Shown piece after piece: positions 32,650 through 44,589 of a stretch of 64,000 nucleotides of DNA. Under the pieces are notes generated by a model. That model did not search any database and was not told the origin of the DNA. It was given only the letters and a program-made list of their open reading frames with translations. How positions within the stretch are numbered: the first letter of the stretch is position 1; each line of letters opens with the position of its first letter. The translations under genes and the position numbers were made by a program. The stretch is from Spisula solida (lineage: Eukaryota > Mollusca > Bivalvia > Venerida > Mactridae): positions 6,780,501 through 6,844,500 of the forward strand of contig OX365952.1 of assembly GCA_947247005.1 (NCBI GenBank), written 5' to 3'.

Positions 32650-33857
32650 ATTAATCCATATGAATCAAACATTTCAAACCTTAAAATCCCTTTTTATGAA
32701 AAGAATCACAAAAAATTATGTTTAGTATAATAAAGTACCTTTCAATAGCACAAGTCACTCCTCACAGTCCACTCTGAGCTTCTTACATATTGTCAATCCA
32801 ACAATTACAAAACCTGCAATATTCAAAGTTTACCACATCAGTTAAATCACAAAACATCTTACTTAAGTACACTTAGGCCAAACCAAATTATCTTCGATCA
32901 TCAGAACTCCAAACCATTGTATAACGGCCGGTATACTCATGATCATGGTTTTTTATATTTTATTTCTTTAAAATATACGACAATCATGAAGTATATCACA
33001 ACTTTAACTCTACATCGATGACATGTGACACACTTACAGTAATTGTATCACAGATAACATCATCTCAATGTCAACATTACTACATATTTCCCTACAGGCA
33101 AATTAACATCAGAAACAATGATATAATTATATAAACTAGTCAATGAGTAATGTTCAAGCTATACTTGATTAGTCCCCTACCAGTTTGAAGCCTATTTTCA
33201 ATGTTTCTGTTTGAATAAGAGAACAAGCAGACAAGGTTAATTTCACTTTTTTTTCCTTGGCAATTCAAGGGCCATACATGTACTCCAAGAAGGCCTAGGC
33301 TGATTGGGCCTATAATCTAACTAGGCCTAGATATAATGCCCATAAACTTTGCGATCAAGTTTGAAGACGATCAGAATCTGATGAAAACTGTTTGAATTAG
33401 AGTATGCAATCGTGGCCACCATAACCTGGCCACCAAGGGTGTTTTCAACGAGCATAAAAAATGAATATAAAACATTTTTAGGTGGGGGATTGCCTCTGAA
33501 TTTTGGCTGCAGATTTCATAGATTGAGGGCCCTAGGGACTAACAATGATATGTTTACACATAGCCTTATTACAGTAATATACATGCATTGTTATGGTACA
33601 ATAGCCACAGAAACAGCTCATCCATCAATGCAAATACATATACTCATAAAATCATCATTCATTTTGAACTTAAAACAAATTACATGTACTGTCGAACAAT
33701 TCATGCATTAAAACCTTACATTTGTTATTAATCATGGCCATTAAAATTTATGTGTCCATGTACTTTGCTCACTGATAATTATGGTATAAAATTAAAATGG
33801 TCTTGATCGTGTTAAAATAATCAAGAAATAGAATGCTATACAACATAAATTTATAAA
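32650..33857. other. Intergenic region without a supported gene
   Basis: 33172-33215 (AGTCCCCTACCAGTTTGAAG then TTTTCAATGTTTCTGTTTG) is a fragment of the element at 12119. GATCATGGT and similar short palindromes occur near 32940. Open frame 33412-33711 has no recognisable domain. Confidence 0.55.
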
Positions 33858-34085
33858 GTAGAAGTTAAGGGATTTTGACACAAAAAAGTATGTTTCCCAC
33901 AAGGGGCCATAACGCGAGCTAAATTTCATGACAATATGAACAACTAGGCTTGGTATCAATTCATCAATTGTTCATGTAGAGTGTCTTTGAAATCTAACGA
34001 ATGGTTGAGAAGAGCAAGTGCTGACAAACTGTGACATCTATCCAGACAGACATCCCAGCACATTATGGGAATCAAATGAAACAAG
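33858..34085 (+). repeat. GGGCCATAACTCTGG family, copy 4
   Basis: GGGATTTTGACACAAAAAAG, CACAAGGGGCCATAACGCG, AACTAGGCTTGGTATCA, AATGGTTGAGAAGAGCAAGT, TATCCAGACAGACATCCAG. The same order of phrases as at 20613. Confidence 0.65.
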
Positions 34086-34239
34086 ACAAACTCCAAGATG
34101 TTTCTACATCCTCATCAGGAATTTAAACAAATGAATAAACGACGTCATGAGTTATGACACTACATAAGAGAGATATAATGAATATACAATGTAATACCAT
34201 ATTGAAGTGTTTCTCCTATTAGCCGTTATATAACAGAGG

Positions 34240-35720
34240 CCTGTAAAGGGCCCCTTTCCAATTGAAAATTTCTTTAAATCATGTAGTTTTCCCTAAAATC
34301 CAAAGTTATACCTACTTTTTTGTTTCCCAAAACTGAGGAATACACCGATATTTTTCACAAAATTTTGAGGCTAAGACCCTAAAATGAACAGAAAAAGCTG
34401 TGTACCTTATGTGTTGATATACTTGCTTCTCCTATCTTTCCCACACTCTGACACTACAGTACCAACAACTGAAATAATAAAATCAAATACTGTAAACCAA
34501 TTTACTTTCGAGAATACTAACTTTCACGTTTTGCTGATTGGTGGCATATTGGTGACTACAAACTTTCACGTTATTAAGTTTCTTGCAATGTTCCTATTAA
34601 TGTTTTGGCACTTTCACAGCGCCTTAATTTCGTGAAATTCTACAACTGGGGAAACTAAATAGAGCGAAATAATTTCTTCTTTTACAGTTACTGTAGTGAC
34701 GTATTAATACTCAATCCTCTTTAAACCAAACAGCCAAACAAAATTCTTATCAGACAAATATGGGACCCTTTATTGACCTGGTAAGTACACGACAATTCAA
34801 CAGTATATCATTCTATGTAAAGTATGGAGATTGTTACCTGATCCTCAACCTTCTAGTAGCATTTATTGAACAGCTGATATCTTGTCTATATTTATAACCC
34901 GGTTGCATGTTATCATAAGTGGGGAGAATCACAAAGATGCTCAAGGTGTAAAACAAACACTAATCTAAAGGGCCAGTGCTCGAGGAAATTGATGTATTCA
35001 ACACAAGATTCTTGTAATAAATTATTCATGTATAAAGGTCAGGATCAAGTCAATATCTTCATACCATATATTATGATGATTAGGCTGATACTTAAGGGAG
35101 GTCAAAGTGTGGCTGCTTTATGCAGAGGGTTGCTTTAGACAAGTGGTAATACATGTACTAGCTTAATTCAGGTGACCACTAATTAAAGTCTATGGAACTT
35201 TTATTCCTCCAATTCTGAAGAGCATAATACATATCATATACAACAATCAACAATAATGAAACTTTTTGGGCCAAACATTCTAAATTTTCATGAAGATCTA
35301 TACTAAAAAATGATGGGAGGACCAAAACAAATTTAATGTCTTAATTTGTCGCTTTCTTCAATTACCATGTACTTTTGCGAAAAGATCCTGGATTAATAAT
35401 ATGGTGTGTCGATCTGCAACAGTTATGTGCAACAATTCTGTACAGACCGTCCTGATCTGGTGGAGAGGTGGGGTGAAAACTGGTTAAGATATAATCAGGC
35501 GAAAGTTTCATCATTTTATCTGTAGACGTACCATGGTGACTTCAAAGCAAACATTAATTAAACAAACTGCAATATTAGATTGATGTTCCTCGAGTAATGC
35601 AGTTTTAATCTTATCATATTTAAAATGGCAAGTTTCTAAATATGCATCACACATAATGCAACAGGAACAGGATTACCAAAGCTAGGATTAAAAGTTTTAA
35701 ATTAAATGTGATTTCATTAA
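34240..35720. other. Intergenic region with one TACTGTAAA-type MITE remnant
   Basis: 34488-34700 has ACTGTAAACCAATTTACTTT, the repeated phrase AACTTTCACGTT, and a CTTTTACAGTTACTGTAG end. That fits a MITE with TACTGTAAA ends. The rest shows nothing recognisable. The open frame 34384-34635 starts hydrophobic but lies partly inside this repeat. Confidence 0.5.
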
Positions 35721-35723
35721 ACA

Positions 35724-36592
35724 AGAGGGCCCAAAGGGCCCTAGGTCGCTCACCTGTTGTAGCAGTACATGCAAGATCTGTGATTTGACCTAGTGACCTA
35801 GTTCTTGGTCCCATATGACACAATATCGCACTTGACCTAGATGTTGCTGAGATGATCACTCTGACCAAGTTTCATAAAGATTAGGTCAAAATTGTGACAT
35901 CTAGTGACTACACAAGGTTTTTCTATGATTTGACCTTGTGACCTAGTTTTTGACGCCGGATGATGCAATATCTATCTTGACCTAGATTTTGTTGAGATGA
36001 TCATTGTGACCAAGTTTCATAAAGATTAGATCAAAATTGTGACCTCTAGTGACTACACAAGGTTTTTCTATGATTTGACCTTGTGACCTAGTTTTTGACA
36101 CCGGATAACCCAATATCGAACTTGACCTAGATTTTGTTGTGCTGATCATTGTGATTAAGTTTCATAAAGATAAGGTCAAAATTGTGACCTCTAGTGACTA
36201 CACAAAGGTTTTCTATAATTTGACCTTGTGACCTAGTTTTTGATCCCGGATAACCCAATATCGAACTTGACCTAGATTTTGTTGAGATAATCATTGTGAC
36301 CAAGTTTCATAAAGATGAGGTCAAAATTGTGACCTCTAATGACTACACAAGGTTTTCCCATGATTTGACCTTGTGACCTAGTTTTTGACCCCGGATAACC
36401 CAATATCGAACTTGACCTAGATTTTGTTAATATGATTATTGTGACCAAGTTTCATAATGATTAGGCCAAATTTGTGACCTCTAGTGTCTACACAAGCAAA
36501 TTGTTGACGGACGGACGACGGACGGACGACAGACGACGGACGAAGAGTGATCACAAAAGCTCACTCTGTCACAAAGTGACAGGTGAGCTAAA
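35724..36592 (+). mobile_element. Pearl-type element with five tandem units of about 145 bp
   Basis: Starts AACAAGAGGGCCCAAAGGGC and CCTAGGTCGCTCACCTG. The core repeats the phrases TGATTTGACCTTGTGACCTA, CTTGACCTAGATTTTGTTGA, GTGACCAAGTTTCATAAAGA and ATTGTGACCTCTAGTGACTA about five times, with unit starts near 35780, 35928, 36070, 36217 and 36361. After it come a GACGGACGGACGAC microsatellite (36507-36545), GAAGAGTGATCACAAAAGCT, and a CTGTCACAAAGTGACAGG hairpin with GTGAGCTAAAA at the end. This is the pearl / Helentron-associated layout known from bivalves. No Rep-helicase is encoded. Confidence 0.88.
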
Positions 36593-36795
36593 AATAAGTA
36601 AATGTTTGTTTGTGTGGATTCAATTAGATTTCATTTGACAGACTGTGGGACTGAAGATGATCACGTTCATGTCATGTTTTTAGTTTGTATGTTTGTTTAT
36701 GAACCTCTCAATGCAACACTTTATAAAACAAGCACTTTTGGTACGTATTTATATTGTTTCTAAAAAGACGAATCCAGTTATATGTATATGATAAA

Positions 36796-36951
36796 CCAGG
36801 AATAGTATTCAATACTGATCTTACTTGACTTAAGGATAAGGACAACCTATCAGATCACACCATATTAAACTTTTGGTCAGTTAAACAGACGATATGATTC
36901 CTTATACCTTATTCTCCAATTAAATCAGATCAATATTGAATACCACCCCTG
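36796..36951. mobile_element. MITE with GGTATTCAATATTGAT ends, copy 2
   Basis: The left end is AGTATTCAATACTGATCTTA; the right end is GATCAATATTGAATACCACC plus CCTG. The interior matches the copy at 17674 (AAGGATAAGGACAACC, TTATTCTCCAATTAAATC). Confidence 0.8.
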
Positions 36952-36997
36952 TTTAAACTAAATGGTTGTTTTCATTCTAAGCAAAATCACTACCTCC

Positions 36998-37260
36998 ATG
37001 TACGTGGTCCAGTGGTTACAGTGCACAGGGTTTGTAACCTGGCAATCTGGCTTCAATTCCCGTACGTGGCAAGCCATAGTAACCCTTCCATAAAATTTGA
37101 CAAATTTACCTCCACATGTGGAGAAGTTGCAGATTCCTTGAGGAAAGGTAATTTAGCACAGGTCTGCGTATTCTTGATATCGACAATATGGAAAAATTAA
37201 ATCCTGTTTTTCAGAATCCGGTGAGGGGTATAGAAAGAAAGCGGTATTGGTCAATCGGCT
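36998..37260 (+). mobile_element. tRNA-derived SINE
   Basis: The head, 36998-37067, pairs ATGTACG with CGTACGT (one G-T), has an A-box-like TGGTCCAGTGGTTACAG and a B-box-like GGCTTCAATTCCC. The body, GAGAAGTTGCAGATTCCTTG, AGCACAGGTCTGCG and CTTGATATCGAC, runs to about 37260. It differs in sequence from the SINE at 28738. Confidence 0.6.
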
Positions 37261-37669
37261 GTGTGTATAGCAGGAGTGTATAAAATGATTATTTTTTCAA
37301 AATTTAAAACAAGTGCAAATGTATTAACATTATTGGATATTGTCATTAAACATTTTTGTATTTAAGATATAGCAGTAAGCTGTCATTTATAATTCCTAAA
37401 TCGCTGAAATAACTGTTACCAAAATTCGTGAATATAAAGCGATTTTAAATTTACTGTATTAAAACATTTTTTTATGTCAGAAGATAATGCCACCCAACCA
37501 CAACCTTAGTGTTTGTTTTCAGGCTCTTTTCTCACATAAATTACAAAACAGCTGATAAAGACACAATCTTCCCCCATTTAATTAACTTTTTTATTTCTTA
37601 AACATCCAATAAGAGCAGATAAAATTAACAAAAAGTGAAGTATGTATATATGTGTTGTTGTCTACATTG

Positions 37670-37990
37670 TCAACCTATGGGAGAGATCCAGCCAGCTTCT
37701 TGCAGTTAAAGAAATCAGGGAAAGAAGATGGGGCTGGATAGAGCACACCTTACGGAAACCACTAACCAAATCATCACCAGAGAAGTCTTTGAGGTGGAAC
37801 CCTCATATAGATCAAGGCAAAAGAAAACATTATGCCAACCAAGAAACACCGAGACCTTGAGAGGGATATGACAGATATGAGAAAGATGGGACTCACCTGG
37901 ACATAAATGGATAGAATAGAGTACTCTAGAGGGCCCATATTGCAGGCATCCCGTATTACCAAGGGAGGGATACTGAGCCGGCCTCAAGAA
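37670..37990 (+). pseudogene. LINE fragment, C-terminal end of the ORF
   Basis: In plus-strand frames it reads AVKEIRERRWGWIEHTLRKP (20 residues), then SLRWNPHIDQGKRK, and after a frameshift a segment with DMRKMGLTW. This resembles the C-terminal stretch that follows the reverse transcriptase in some invertebrate LINEs (IKERRWRWIGHTLRK-type). It is frameshifted and lacks the RT, so it is a dead 5'-truncated copy. Confidence 0.7.
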
Positions 37991-38685
37991 AAGTAATGGA
38001 GTAATCTAGCTAATGACTACAAAGATTTTTAAGTACCGGTAGATTTTGAAAATAAAAACACTCAAATATGATTCACAACTGTCCATTTATTGCAACAACA
38101 ATGAACTGGACTCTTAAATAGTCTGTGTTTATCATCATTCATCTTTTGTGAGATTTGTTATCTTAACAAGTTAACATTCTTAGGTAGAATAACAAAAAGT
38201 GAAAAAACACACAAAGATTAATGAGCACTGGTTCAATGCTTCCATATAATTAGTATGTATACCTTTAATCTTCATAACAACAAATGGTAGTTTCATAATA
38301 CCAACACTGCAAGCTAGATACAGCTATACCTTAGTGATGGAAAGATGTTTTATCAACAGGTTAACAAGATGTTTAACATTGTGTTTTATTACTTGTTAAT
38401 GAGCAATACACAATGTAAAACAAATGTCATACAGATAAGGCAAACTTATGTCCGGTTCAAGGTGACAATTAAACAAATTCAAATAAATTTGTTATCATTA
38501 TTGCATTCTGTTATACATATATGTGAAAACTGCTTTATTTTTACCAAGTTAACTATTTTTTAGTAATATACGTAACAAATTTGTGCTAGGTCTTTCAGCC
38601 TTTAGACATCTTGGACTGGGGATTTTGAAGTTTTAAGTTCATTTTCTTGTTTTAATAGTTATGTGCAGTGAAATTGTGGTATGCG
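37991..38685. other. Intergenic region without a supported gene
   Basis: AT-rich, no domain-bearing frame and no clear repeat structure was recognised. Confidence 0.5.
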
Positions 38686-38689
38686 ATGT

Positions 38690-38750
38690 TTCTATGTTTT
38701 TGTGCTCGGCTGTTGAGTGCTGCCTTCCCTGTCCGATTATCTAGTATCTT
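38690..38750 (-). repeat. Dispersed repeat, copy 5 (GGACAGGGAAGGCAG family)
   Basis: TTTGTGCTCGGCTGTTGAGT followed by GCTGCCTTCCCTGTCCGATT is the reverse complement of the family core. A short truncated copy. Confidence 0.7.
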
Positions 38751-38859
38751 CTTGTGTAACTCAAACTTTGCATTGTTGTGAATATGATGTTAAATCTTTA
38801 TATTATATAGATATTTGTAGTATACACATACAGTAAAGTAACACCTCAATAATACGCCC

Positions 38860-39229
38860 ACCTCAACATTAAAACCACTATTTGCTAGTTATTTAAAAGA
38901 AAAAATTCAACTGAGACAGTTGTCGTGCCCGGCCATTCAGTTTTATCCCTGCCTAATTTGCTAATTATCTTTGGCTTCAAGGGAAGAAACAGAAAGTTTG
39001 TGTGATACATGCTGCCCTGGCTCTCCTAAATAGACTCCTTGGTTCTTTCATGTGCCCGGCGTTTAGCGCTGATAAACCCGAAACTACCTCTGGGTTTCCA
39101 AGCAGTTCATCTCTAGGTGGATGGGAAACACTGACAAGTGTTTCTAAAATTTCCAGTGCCCCGACTGAGGTTTGAACCAGGGACCTCCGGATTGGTAGTC
39201 AACAGCACTAACCACTAAGACAGTTCCAC
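38860..39229 (-). mobile_element. tRNA-derived SINE, minus strand
   Basis: The minus-strand head at 39229-39158 has A-box text TTAGTGGTTAGTGCTG and B-box text GGTTCAAACC. The body toward lower coordinates includes AGAGATGAACTGCTTGG, GGTTTATCAGCGCTAAAC and GCCGGGCACATGAAAG. The far end is unclear and may be near 38920-39030. Confidence 0.6.
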
Positions 39230-39494
39230 CAGTCAATTTTCATGGATTGGCTCTATATTCAACCTCAATGTTTAGACCAACTCATTATACATACCAATAA
39301 ATAGTATTTGGCTGTGTCTGACTGTGATCTATCCCGACACATTGATCTCATCAACAACAGTTATGTGGGATTAAAGCAATGTTTTAATTCCCAACCTATA
39401 TACCGCAGCTGATGTCTCATAACATAAGACATGGTGTCTAGGTTCCGGGTTAATTGTGACCTTGCCATTAAATAGAGGATTTATTTAAAATGAG

Positions 39495-40870
39495 TGTCTT
39501 TTGAAATTGAATTTTATTGAATAAAATAATCATAATATAAAATGTACTCAGTAAGGCTCTGTCGAGCAAATTATATCACATGATATATTGTAACTTGTAT
39601 TTTATATATTAATCTGAATCTGAATCTGAATATGTACGTCGAAGATACCAGTTCTGGCTTTTATTCGACGGGGAGTGCGCATGAATTATTAATCAGTCTT
39701 TGGCAAAGCTCCCACTTTTGCCGTTATTGCAGCCTGAAAACACTCTGTTGATGTTGAGTTAACTACACTATCACGAAGTTTGTTCCAATCAAGGACGGTT
39801 CTTACAAAGAAAGAGTATCTAAAATTGTCACTCTTGGCATGAATGGTCTGGTAACACTTAAGAGTTATTATTCACTGAGTTATCCACAATATTCTGTTGT
39901 ATATAGTTTTCGTATTTTTAAGCCATAATGGTGCGTTTCGGTCTGAGGGGTTTCAAATAGTGATCAATATTGATGGCTGGTACGTGCCCTTCCACTACCT
40001 TGTATAAGAGTGTCAGCCTCTGGTGGCGCTGTCTCTCCTGTAGTGTGGGGAGGTCTAGGTCCCCCAGCATGTTTGACACACATCCGTCTTGTCTGGATTT
40101 GTAGTCCCTGGTGATGAAGCGGGCAGAAGAAAGTTGTATGCGCTCTAGCCTGTCTATGTCACTTTGCTGGTAGGGATCCCATACTACACTACAATACTCC
40201 AGCTTGGATCGGATGAGTGCTTGGTAGGCATTTTTCCGGCAGCCCGGGGCATAGTCGAAGGTTCCGTCTTAGGAATCCTAGCGTGGAGTTGGCTCGCTTT
40301 GTGATATTTGAGATGTGCGTCTTCCATTTGAGATTGTCTGAGAAGGTGATGCCTAAATATGGGTTTTCTTGGACGCTTTTGAGTATGACGTTGTTGATTT
40401 TGTAGAAATATGTAGATTTAGATTTGGTACTGAGTAGGTAGCATTTCTTGGCGTTAAACTTCATTCCCCATTCTTGAGCCCATTTTTGTAGATTATCAAG
40501 GTCTTCCTGGAGAATTTGGTGGTCTTTAATTGAGTTGATAGCTCTGTAAAGTAGGCAGTCATCTGCGAAGAGTCAGATGTGAGACTTCACCCTTTCAGGC
40601 ATGTCGTTGATATGACATAGAAACATCAAGGATCCAAGCACCGTGCCTTGTGGAACTACGGAGCCTACAGGAACCTGGCATGACTTCTCGCCTTCTACTA
40701 CCACGCACATTTCTCGCTTGGTTAAGAAGTTGGATATCCAGTGGAGAAATTATGGGACCTTGTATGCCGTAGTTTTCAAGCTTCAGTAGCAGCCGCTGAT
40801 GGGGCACGGTGTCGAACGCCTTGCTGAAGTCTAATATCATAGTGTCAACCTGTTTGTTCTTGTCTAATGG
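39495..40870 (-). pseudogene. 5'-truncated LINE with reverse transcriptase, minus strand
   Basis: The minus strand encodes most of a non-LTR reverse transcriptase, in pieces. MILDFSKAFDTVPHQRLLLK (from 40840) is RT motif A. The LFADDCLLYR catalytic motif lies near 40570-40540, preceded by an in-frame stop. MKFNAKKCYLL and ENPYLGITFSDNLKW (40464-40330) follow, then thumb-like sequence with SARFITRDY and LGDLDLPTLQERR. Stops and frameshifts make it non-functional. The 3' end is near 39495-39630, with TTTTATTCAATAAAATTC text and a tandem ATTCAGATTCAGATTCAGATT (minus strand), typical of LINE tails. The 5' truncation is near 40870. It resembles the Jockey/CR1/Rex group; the clade is not resolved. 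Confidence 0.85.
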
Positions 40871-41800
40871 CTATACTTATTATACAAACATTACCCATTA
40901 GTCAAATGACGACTCGCCTACTTAATTTCTTTTTATTTATGACATGATGCCATGCATGCAAATATCATTTTTATGTAATGTCTTTATATTACACTCCTGC
41001 GACGTCAGACATGTGATTAGCTATTTTATTAAAAGTTTGGTCTTACTCTGTAACCAATTTCTAAGTAAACAAATACGGAAAACAATATGTAAACAAATTA
41101 ATTTGGAAAAAATTAACCACTTCAATGTTGAAATCAAATGATATTTTTTTCAATGAATAAATTTATATTTTAGGCGAATTCAAACAACAATACTGTCTAT
41201 TGACATAATTAAGTCACAGTCCAGCAACATATGTAGCAGTACTATCAAACTCAAAGTCTCAAACCAATTATCTGCCAATTAACAATAATTTTATAGTATT
41301 ATTTATTGTTAAAACCGGTATCAGAATGTCCATCTGCTATCAAATTCCTCTAATAATCTTAAAATGAGTCCATAAATATACAATTCATAGTAAGTTATCA
41401 TACACTGTGTAGATATTTCAATTATTTATCTATATTGGATCATTATTATATCCAAACGTTTATATATCCGAACACCAGTCTACTTCAACACCGACACTTC
41501 AATAATACTAGACGGGACGATCGGAACAAATTATATACACACAAAATGGAAATCATTATTTTTTAATTAAATTGGATGACCACCATGTTGGATATAAAAG
41601 GAGGTAGGTATTAAAAGAACATTATTAAAACTTACTGTACCGACTTCACTCACAGATGGTGCTAAAACCCGTTTCCGGTCATATTTACGTAAATTTGTGG
41701 GCGGGTCCGATTATGCATGTATATATACAGTGCAACACAAATATGTCACGTAGGCCTAATATAAAGCCACTCCCATTTCGCCATATTAATCATGGTCGTA
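40871..41800. other. Intergenic region without a supported gene
   Basis: AT-rich. No domain-bearing frame and no clear element was seen. Confidence 0.5.
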
Positions 41801-41819
41801 ACTAGGGGAGGTGCGTCGG

Positions 41820-42380
41820 GTGCGAACGCCCCCCCCCCCTTTCACCAAAGTAGTCCTTTTTGTGGATGAAATTTAAAAACTTTGCTTTTTTCAAGCTCGC
41901 TTCGCTCACACAATTACTGATTCAGTCAATATATTCAAGCTTAGAACAATTCTGCGGCATGCTCAGCTGTTCTGATAAACAATGCATTTTTCCTAGCTCG
42001 CTTCGCTCGATCAAAATCTTTATCACAGATTGGAGAACAAGTTTGTCTAGTGTGCTGCTATGATGAAGAATGCGTTTTCTTATAGCTGTCATGCATGCTG
42101 TTCAAATCAACAATAACTTTTTTATAAAATAGAATAAGGGTTCATGTGTTGTGCGTCTGAGTCAGATAAACCATGCAATTTTCTTCTACATCGCTTCGCT
42201 CGATCAATATCTTGATCAATAAATAGTAAAAAGTAGAGAAAGGGTTCGTGTGGCATGCTTCAGTCAGATATACAATGCATTTCGCTAAGCTTCTCTCGCA
42301 CAGTAGGCGAATAAGATCAAAAGAGAACGACTAATGCATTTTTTTCTCGCTTGCTCAATAACTTGATCTTTGAATAGCAT
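41820..42380. repeat. Diverged tandem repeat around CTCGCTTCGCTCGATCAA
   Basis: The motif GCTCGCTTCGCTC recurs at about 41896, 41997 and 42188 (the last as TCGCTTCGCTCGATCAA), with decayed versions near 42290 and 42345. AATGCATTTTTC and TCTTTATC/ACTTGATC accompany it. The period is about 95-100 bp. A run of 12 C precedes the array (41831-41842). Confidence 0.65.
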
Positions 42381-42743
42381 CAAGTACATAACATTGTTGT
42401 GATCAATGCAGCTCAGATACGTAGTGTATTGTTTCGAGATCGCTTCAAAACAGTGTCAATTATTAAAGAACGAGTATGCATGCATCTCACAATGACATTA
42501 ACAATGGCATTTATTCTTGCTGTATATAAAGTATATAAACTCCCTGATAGATCTATACTCATGAAATGGCTTTAAAAACTTTCTTATTCTTCTTTCTTTG
42601 AACTTTTTACTTATTTCTTACTTTATAATTTCTATTTATTTCCAAATAGTTCTTATTTTCTTTGATCAGTACTTTACACCCGTCACATTAAAGTCAAGTG
42701 CGACTGAGATGACGTAAACTATAGATGTAAATGTAGAAACATA

Positions 42744-43482
42744 CACTCGGCAAAACTTATAAGTACACACGTCGTTTTATCGTTATAACATTTTTATTTT
42801 TTGTTCTTTTTGCATGAAATTTTGTGTACATGGTATTGACTATCAAAGGACTGGATAAAAAAAAATTTTCTTCAAAATTAAATACAGCGGTTCATTGGAC
42901 CATGAAAGGTCAAAAACCGTAAAATGGCCGTGAAATTGACGCGTATTTGCAAAATATTTTGATGTAAGGTAAATTTGAATTTTAGATTTATTGTCAAATT
43001 AGAAAAACACAAAATAATTCGATTTTTCAAACAACAACATGGTGTTTTTTTACTTTTAAAATTATTTTTTATTGTTATGGTCAAGGGGAGTTAACCATGT
43101 TCCAAATTGCATTTTTTATCAGAAGTTTATATTTTTAAACCTAAATTGTGCTTGTTCCTATCATTGTTTTCTTTATTACTGTGTCTGTGATAGAAACATA
43201 GGCTTGAAACTGTACTGTATCAGCGCAGCGGGGCCATATGTGCATTAGCAATCTGACAATCGCCCGATGAACACACGGCATTATTGTGTTTTTTTAGATT
43301 CTGCTGTTGTCATCATTAGTTTATTCTGTTTGTGACAATTTAAATCAGATGTTAAAAACATCGATTGTATTGTAACTCTACATATCCAATCTACATATGT
43401 TGAAATTTTCAGCACGATCATGCACGCATTTACCGAGCTATGGGCAAATAAACAAGTGTGTACTTATAAGTTTTGCCGAGTG
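42744..43482. mobile_element. Tc1/mariner-like non-autonomous DNA transposon
   Basis: 739 bp with exact inverted ends of at least 27 bp: left CACTCGGCAAAACTTATAAG (then TACACAC); right CTTATAAGTTTTGCCGAGTG. TA flanks both sides (42742-42743 and 43483-43484). The perfect ends suggest recent mobilisation. The interior is AT-rich with no transposase frame. Confidence 0.9.
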
Positions 43483-43489
43483 TATATAT

Positions 43490-44430
43490 ATTATACATGT
43501 GTAACTATCACCATATTCAGTAATCGTGCGGGAGAGTGCAGGATTCTAATTAATTATATCTTGAAAAAAAATGTGACAATTTTAAATATTTGTTTCATAT
43601 GCATGTTGCTCAATACTTTTACGTCCGATTTAAAAAATACACAAGAATTTGTATAATATATATGCAGGCCATTCTCGTTCACCAGAGTATTCTTCGTCCG
43701 AAACATATGATAGTCTGGGAACTTGACTAACCACTGATGTATGAGGATGTATGCAGGCACGTTTCCTTTGTTTTCAGGTGGTCTTTTATACCAGGGGTTT
43801 GAATGTATAATTATATAATAATGTTCAACGACGATGAATTTTGACATCAATCACGTTGACTAAATAAAAACAAGTATTTTACATGGAAACCACAACAGGT
43901 GGATAAAGCCGGTATCTTTAACGGAACTAGGCTAATGAATGCGTCCAATCTAACCCATACATTACTACATACAGGATACACATTTGGCAGACAATTTGAA
44001 AAGAGTTAAAATCACTGTCATTGCTTCTTGCCAACAAAGGCATTCATGTTTTTCAATTTGTGATGGCTTACATTGTATGATTATTAAACGTGTAAGTACA
44101 AAGGGAATTAATTTCATGAAAGCTTTCTCGTGTGTATGCAGGGGTTGTCTCCTTGAATAAGATACTTAATTTATTAACCGTCGATCTCCAACATAAACTT
44201 GGTTTTATAGTTATATACACTTAATCACAATACTAACACAACCATTGTATTTTTCATAATGTCTCGATTATTAATCAATGGATAAAGTTGAAATTTGGAA
44301 TGTGAATGGAATAATATTCTTTGCATGCCTCCTAGAATTTATATGCAAATCAGTTCATTGTAAGATAAAAATAAAACCAAATAATGAGCAACACTGTAAA
44401 ACGAATTAAAGTCAAAATGTTGCAGGGCGG
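43490..44430. other. Intergenic region without a supported gene
   Basis: AT-rich. No recognised element or domain. Confidence 0.5.
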
Positions 44431-44445
44431 AGTTCCGGCTCATAT

Positions 44446-44579
44446 CACAGGCACACGGTGTCGTCAATTTAAAAATCCTTATACTAGTATGAAAAATACC
44501 CGAGTACCTTCTAAATACAACTGGTATTTAAGAAGGTACTCATACTTTTTTAAATCGACAACACCGTGTGCCTCACAGT
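44446..44579. mobile_element. 134-bp foldback MITE with 9-bp target duplication
   Basis: Outer arms CACAGGCACACGGTGTCGTC and ACAACACCGTGTGCCTCACA are inverted. Inner arms GAGTACCTTCTAAATAC and GTATTTAAGAAGGTACTC form a second hairpin around AACTG. GGCTCATAT occurs directly on both sides (44437-44445 and 44580-44588). A 9-bp duplication suggests a Mutator-type mobiliser. Confidence 0.85.
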
Positions 44580-44589
44580 GGCTCATATA

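Noticed and set aside
34384..34635. Possible small secreted protein (hydrophobic start, 83 residues)
   Set aside because: It overlaps a MITE with TACTGTAAA ends, has no cysteine pattern, and has no splice continuation.
37642..37860. A host gene encoding a basic 72-residue protein
   Set aside because: The sequence is a LINE C-terminal segment broken by a frameshift.
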